A stretch of 64,000 nt of DNA from Corticium candelabrum. Its lineage: Eukaryota; Porifera; Homoscleromorpha; Homosclerophorida; Plakinidae. Each line of letters opens with the position of its first letter. The first letter of the stretch is position 1. Below, in pieces: positions 48,993-64,000 of the stretch. The notes below the pieces were generated by a model that was not told where the DNA came from, made no database searches, and saw only the letters and a program-made list of their open reading frames with translations. The position numbers were made by a program, and so were the translations under genes. The DNA is taken from positions 7,327,485 to 7,391,484 of the forward strand of contig NC_085088.1 in assembly GCF_963422355.1 (NCBI RefSeq), read 5' to 3'.

Positions 48993-51900
48993 TTAATCAC
49001 ATGAAGGCGTTACTGTAGGAAAGGGGATATCGTGTCTGCGGCACAGTTTTCTCATAGTTCTATCATAGGACTGGCATAACTTAGCTGACTGTTGCAATGC
49101 ATATTTCAGGTCTTCAATTTCCTCAAAAAAATTCTACAAAACAAAGAATCAATTAACATATGTCATTTTAACCACATCCATAACAACCACGAGTAACTGA
49201 AGTAACCTAAGTTAATCAACAATGATACATTTTGGCAGTAGCAGTCAAAACAACACATGTTAAATTTGGAAAAAATAAAAGTCTGTAATTACGTAAACTG
49301 CAAAAGTTAAAGGGGAACTCCCATGAAAATAGAAGTAACGTTCTCATGATAGTAATAAGTGGCCTGATTCTATTGGTACCTTTCTTTCTTAATAGAACTC
49401 TTTCTGAACGGAGAAATTGAGCTTCCAACGTGGGGGCGTAACCCTATGGTAGTCGCCATTTTGAGATGATGACGTACGAATATCTTACCGATTGCGCATG
49501 TGTTGTCATCAGAGTATATGGCGTAGCTTCCGTACAGTTTTGAGCCCGAATGTGATGACGCTGAGAGCAGTTCGAGTTCGGGAAACTCTCATGAAATTGA
49601 TTCGGACACAGGGGACGGAATCCCCAAGCGCTTTACCACGCATCATCATAGACGGCTCACACCCAAGGACGTTCTTAGTGAGCATCCAAGATACTGTGTT
49701 ATTAGATGCTACATCCTTTCAAATTCTGACTGACCCTCGATATATCCTCGCTACACAGAGCAACATACGCGAGTAAGATATTGCTACGTCATCATTTCAA
49801 AATGGCGACTGCCATAAGGTTACGCCCCCATGTTCGAAGCTCAATTTCTCCGTTCAGAAAGAGTTGTATTAAGAAAGAAAGGTACCAATAGAGTCAGGGC
49901 ACTTGGTACTATCATGAGAACGTTACTTGTAATTTCGTGGGAGTTCCCCTTTAAGTGATCTGATTAATGCAAATGCACTTTATTGTTTTGTCACATAGTT
50001 GTTGAATAATTTTCAAGCTATAAAGCAGCCAGTGCTTCATTGTAATAGAAACATTGACAACTATCACAAATAAATTGAGTTTAGGTATTAAACATGTTGT
50101 ACCTTGTCAAGACATTCAAATTCAGCTGCAAAATGGCAAATCAGTGACAAAACCACAAGATCATCTAAACTCGACACACCTTTCCATTTCAGCTGTTTTT
50201 CCCTTAAAGCATCCCTCTCTTTAGTAACTGCAGCTAACTTCTTATTCATCCCTTGTGTCGAGACAAGAAAGCTAATAATAATAACCAGTGGGTTCATAGT
50301 GTAAATGTATCAACCTGATATACTTTGTTCTCTCTTCAGAGATGATATCTGAGACGTCAGTCTTTCATTTAGTTTTACCAATCCATCAGCATGTAATTGG
50401 CTGCTTTCTAGCTGCTTCTCAACTTCTCTCTTTTCAACCTGTGCTAGGAACATCATTGCAGTCAGACGTGACTCCAGTTGTACAACACATCCATCTCATT
50501 CAGCACCTTCAAAGTCGCAATTGACTCTTTCAATTTGGTACTTTCAGCAACCATCCGACTGTACTTGCGAGACACTTCTGAGTATCCCTCAAGTATTCTA
50601 TAATCAAAAGACAAACCACACAACACAAATATCACAAATCACCACTGCTGCTTACATACACACAATATAAAACATGTGCATTTTCAGTGTGTACTGATAA
50701 CTCAATGTTTAGTTACAAGAGTTGAAGACTTATCTACAGAAGTACCGGGAACCTAAACTTGTAAAATCTATCTAAAATCCTACAAAGCAGCTGTTGTTTC
50801 ATGTGACCACAAAGTCCGTAAAAAGTCTGTAGTCATTACAGTACAGTAACAAAAGTTATCACATCCAGGACATAACAATCAGTCATGGTTATGTAATGTT
50901 AGGTTCCCGTATAAATGTTGTAATCCAAGAAGTGATTGATTTTCCGTTAGCAGTTGCGGGCAGGTAAGTTCTGTTGTTTATCTCTGACAAGACCTGGCAA
51001 TCACAAACATATATTACAATGTTGTGGTAAAACCTCTCATAAATGGTTTGTACATCTGATTGGCTCTTTGTCCATTGTCTGTGATACGACATAAACAATA
51101 CTGCTTTGTAATTGGGCCACACAAGAGGCATGGTGTACATTCCTGAAGCGTGGCAAGAACTAGCCAGCCACACACCCACCCACAAACATAGCCCACAGAC
51201 AAGAAGTCAGTTAACCTCTATACGGTTTGAGTTGCTCTTGCCAAGTCTCACGACTTTACAAACTTCCAAATCAGCTATAAGCCGTAAGGAATGAACCTTT
51301 GTATTATTCAAGTATAAGCCTTACGAAACAGGACTTTGTCATGAGACTTGGCAAGTAGCTACTCACAAAACATAGAGATGAACTACTAGTATGTGGCTGG
51401 CTGGCTGGCTGGCTGTCACACTCAAGAACGTGCCACACCCTCAATACGGTCTGATCATAGAGCAGTATTTGCGATTTGTCATACATGGCACTTGGATGAC
51501 TACGGAGTTTGCTGCCACTTCGTACAATTTCAGATGATAGATCTTACAAGTAGCACATTGAATAGCATCTAAATTTCGAACTTCTTTGTGTGGCTATCAT
51601 ATCATGGTTTTCAAAAGGCTCACAGCAGTGAAAGCAATAGTGTAAATGCAGATTCAATTAGTTATGATAACAAGACAACAAAAACCAATTTTAATGCACA
51701 TGCACTGTTGCAACATCAATGAACTTGTTTATCTTGACTACTTGTTTAAGTCAAGATATTCTGGTAATTTTGAATGTATATAATGAAAGAACAGTACTCT
51801 TATTGAGTTGCTTTTAGCTGCTGCTGTAAGTACCTGATTAAAATAATACAACACTGACTTGTTCATGTTCTCCGGGTCAAGTTGGGAATGACTGCTTTGT

Positions 51901-54361
51901 GGAACTTTGTTAACTTGACATTCTTGATGATGTTTGTCTTTGCAGCATAATCCACTAAACATCAATGATACAAAATACAAAAATACAAATGTTACAAAAT
52001 ACAAAATGGCCTAGGCACTGTTGATAATGTAACATAGCCATCACGCAATTGGTAATTTGACTATTAAGTAAAATACAACATATGGTAACCCTTGAACAAA
52101 AAAAGCTAATTAGAAAAACAAACAGACAGTCAGAAAAAGATAAATAGTTGAACTCTTAGAATGTACATATCTAGACAAGACTGCTCTGTGTGAAGGAGTT
52201 GCTGCAGCTTTGAAGGAAAACAATGAACAATAGCTTTACCTTTCATATGTCTAGTAGTACCTTAAATGCCAGCTAATATGCTTATGAAAAGAACAAGTTG
52301 CATTGTTTCCATTTAGTTATACAGAACACAACATATTGATGGTGAACAAATAGCAAATCTTATAAAGTAAATAAACACTATTAAAACAGTTCTTGAAATG
52401 ATGTGGCATCGCAAATGCTGAAGAAGATCGGGTCTGCAGTTGTAGGCTGCTTCATAAACAGGAGACTTTGAATAACCAAAACTGACTTTATGACATCACC
52501 ATGACGCCATTGCATGCAGCTGGAGACATTTACATGTATGATTAAGGCATCTATGTGTATATAAATTACCATTGTACAAACTGCATAAGCCCTAAGGTTG
52601 CTATATTAAAGACACATTTGTATATGATTCTAGACAATATTGCTAACTCGACTTGAAATGCCTATTGTCTACACTTTATTTAACACCTTCAGTACATAGT
52701 AATTTGATCCAAAAATTGCAGTTTTATGAAAGTTCCTAACTCTATGCAAATGCAGTCATGTGAGATGCAAATGTGAGTATTAGCAGTGCCAGGAAAGTTG
52801 TTCTCTTTTGATGTCTTGTGTAATCATGTAGCTACATTCACACAAAATGCTATAAAACGTACATTATAATTTCTGCATGCTGGTGATGTACTTGGTCTCA
52901 TTTCACTAAGAATTTTTCTCACTTCAACATATAGTGGTCTCGTAAGCTACAAAAGCTGTCATTATAAGCAAAAACTGTATGAAAGAAGTTGACTTAGAAA
53001 AGCGGACATTGACACACCAAATAGGAGTTCAAATGAACCCACTAAACCTCCAGCCTACAGGCCTGAAGATGAAAGCATTGTCTTCAGAAAGTCAAGTAGC
53101 TTAACAAAGTGCTTCAACAAAGCACCTAAAGCTTAATACCTCAGTAACCTGAAACAACAGCTCACAATAAGCACAGTAAAGATACTGAGTCTTCTGATAT
53201 TTAACTTCAGCAAGAACATTTGATTCATGTATACTCAGAACTGTAAACACAACTCTCTTTACTTCATATCCATTCCTTCTCCCAAAAAGATTGCTCTCAA
53301 TTAATTCCCTTTGTTTTTCCTTGTTGGCAGACAGCAAAAATACTTATTTTCTAATTAATCTTAATTAATTAAAACATTTGGCATTTGTACTATACATTTA
53401 GCATGTAAATATATATATATAAGAAAGTGTGAATAAGAGACCTAACGACATGCTTGTTTGCAATGGCCCCATCACACGTCCATCTTGCTAAAACAGCAGC
53501 AGAACCAAGAAAAAGAAACAGTGCTATTTTAAATAGACAACTACAGATTTTCAACATACAGGATGATAAAAAGTTATTTAGGTCTACAGCTGTGCTAGAC
53601 ATTTAGTGAAAATGCTCTAGCCAAGCGCAGAAGGCTTGATCGATAACTGGAAGTGCTATAGGCTTCAAATTATCTTTTGAAAGTCAAATAAATTTTCAGT
53701 ATCATAAGATTGTTTCTCTTTAATTAAATAATACAAAGTATTCCACTTTGGATGATGCAACTCACCCTTCTATGGTTGACTCAAGGAGAAGTGCAATTTT
53801 TAAATTTTTCAGGTCAAGTACAGCAAATGAGCTAGATGTGTCCCTCTTTCATTAGTGAGAACTAGCAGCTGTCTCATATTGGATGGACATATCCCATTTG
53901 AAAGAATAAGACCTTTATTAACACATCTGGTTTGTGAATGATCAGCCTTCACCTTATTCTAAAAACGGGAATAAAAAGTACTTTACAGCTTTGTACAGTG
54001 TCTCTCTCAGTATTAGATAGGAAAGTCTTTACTAATTATTTTAATTAATTAAGACAGACAGTGACACTAGTCTATACAATAACTATCATAAAAACTCTAA
54101 ACAGGCAATGAAACACGTTTATGCAAGACCTGGTATCTCTATCTCTAATGGTTCCTCTTCTTCCTACTTGTGATTCCATTTCAGCAACGTGTGTCTCTAG
54201 TTTCCTGTTTCTTTCTACAAGACGAACATACTTTCGTTTGAGTCTCTTGTTCTCGTCATGCAGCTAGGGACGTCAGATTTAATACACTTGAAAATAAAAA
54301 ATTCGGTTTTCATTCTGACCTTCAAACACGTGCAGATGTCAGGTAATTCAACAAACGCCAT
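48993..54361 (-). CDS. unrecognised coiled-coil protein, multi-exon
   Basis: Start ATG at 54361. Exon 1 is 54361-54320 (MAFVELPDICTCLK). Exon 2 is 54263-54130, a strongly charged helix (LHDENKRLKRKYVRLVERN). Probable internal exons are about 53316-53149 (KRVVFTVLSIHESNVLAEVK) and 51954-51834. Coiled-coil exons lie at 50597-50315 (SRKYSRMVAESTKLKESIAT, VEKREVEKQLESSQLHADGL) and 50251-50103 (MNKKLAAVTKERDALREKQL). The last exon is 49133-48993 (NFFEEIEDLKYALQQSAKLC...RHDIPFPTV, stop). The last two exons join in phase. Exons between 54.1 and 50.6 kb are incomplete, and 50315-50597 needs one frame change near 50490. I infer a cytoskeletal or centrosomal-type coiled coil and cannot name it. The gene starts 290 bp past the FANCJ stop on the same strand. 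Confidence 0.55.
49311..49950. mobile_element. 640-bp MITE with TTAA target duplication
   Basis: The ends AGGGGAACTCCCA...TGGGAGTTCCCCT are inverted repeats extending about 170 bp inward with few mismatches. TTAA flanks both ends (49307-49310 and 49951-49954). A TTAA duplication is typical of piggyBac and Kolobok families. There is no transposase. It lies in the last intron of the coiled-coil gene and makes up two thirds of it. Confidence 0.85.
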
Positions 54362-54647
54362 CCTAAAGACCCGTATAAATTCAACATCACCCGGATGTTA
54401 AAAACGTCCAACATTCGCATTTTCTTCCAACAGTATTTTCGCTCTTTCGTCATGTCACAGAATCGGTACGCATACGGTTGAGCATGGAAACGAGCGTGAT
54501 ATATGAAAGTGTAATCGTATAACCAAGCATTCAGTCAGATGTTAAAACAAGACAAAATCAAACAACAAATATTTAAATTGATAGTCTTATCAAATAGTCA
54601 TCTTTAGTGCAACTCTATTTGATAATTCACTTAGACTTCTGCTTCAT

Positions 54648-63936
<9,289 letters not shown>

Positions 63937-64000
63937 CTACACAAATCATTACAAAATGATCATCCAATGCCTAATAGTATAGTTAGCAGATGCCTACAAA

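Overview
The window is eukaryotic and most likely comes from an early-branching invertebrate. Genes are split by short GT-AG introns and spacers are AT-rich. There are GT/CA/TA microsatellites, a tRNA-type SINE, many broken retrotransposons and DNA transposons, and a recognisable FANCJ/BRIP1 helicase gene. A sponge is my best guess, from the general look of the mobile elements and the presence of GtaA-type genes; this is inference, not proof.

The dominant host feature is a family of four same-strand (minus) genes for secreted glutaminase A (GtaA)-like proteins, with coding spans at about 4.5-6.7, 15.3-17.5, 30.3-32.5 and 45.6-47.8 kb. Each has a small first exon (signal peptide plus the start of the mature protein), a 55-70 bp intron, and a second exon of exactly 1934 nt. 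All four are open, giving predicted proteins of 702-705 aa. They sit in segmental duplications: blocks A and B share about 5.5 kb, C and D are shorter. A pair of E-boxes with invariant 17-bp spacing lies just upstream of every start codon. The copies are nearly identical except in a few patches.

The spacers between the copies are mobile-element debris. 0-2.4 kb: a Ty3/gypsy RNase H fragment and three degenerate capsid-module genes of Polinton/adintovirus type. 8-13.3 kb: a Tc1-type transposase relic, a zinc-binding element ORF, a 0.77-kb foldback, a gypsy integrase relic and a LINE 3' end. 17.9-18.4 kb: a LINE fragment between two GT arrays. 19.6-22.0 kb: an internally deleted element with 102-bp LTRs. 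22.4-29 kb: LINE reverse-transcriptase pieces, a foldback and a longer gypsy relic. 33.7-38.7 kb: a long, cysteine-rich, frameshifted element gene. 41.4-43.4 kb: a SINE and an RTE-like LINE.

The right end holds two minus-strand multi-exon genes. One is an unrecognised coiled-coil protein gene (54.36 to 48.99 kb), with a 640-bp TTAA-flanked MITE in its last intron. The other is the 3' part of a FANCJ/BRIP1 orthologue (63.94 to 54.65 kb, running off the window). Its exons carry conserved helicase motifs and keep phase across every junction I checked. A 5.86-kb intron holds two pogo-type transposons and LINE fragments, and the C-terminus ends in a cysteine-rich CxxC module.
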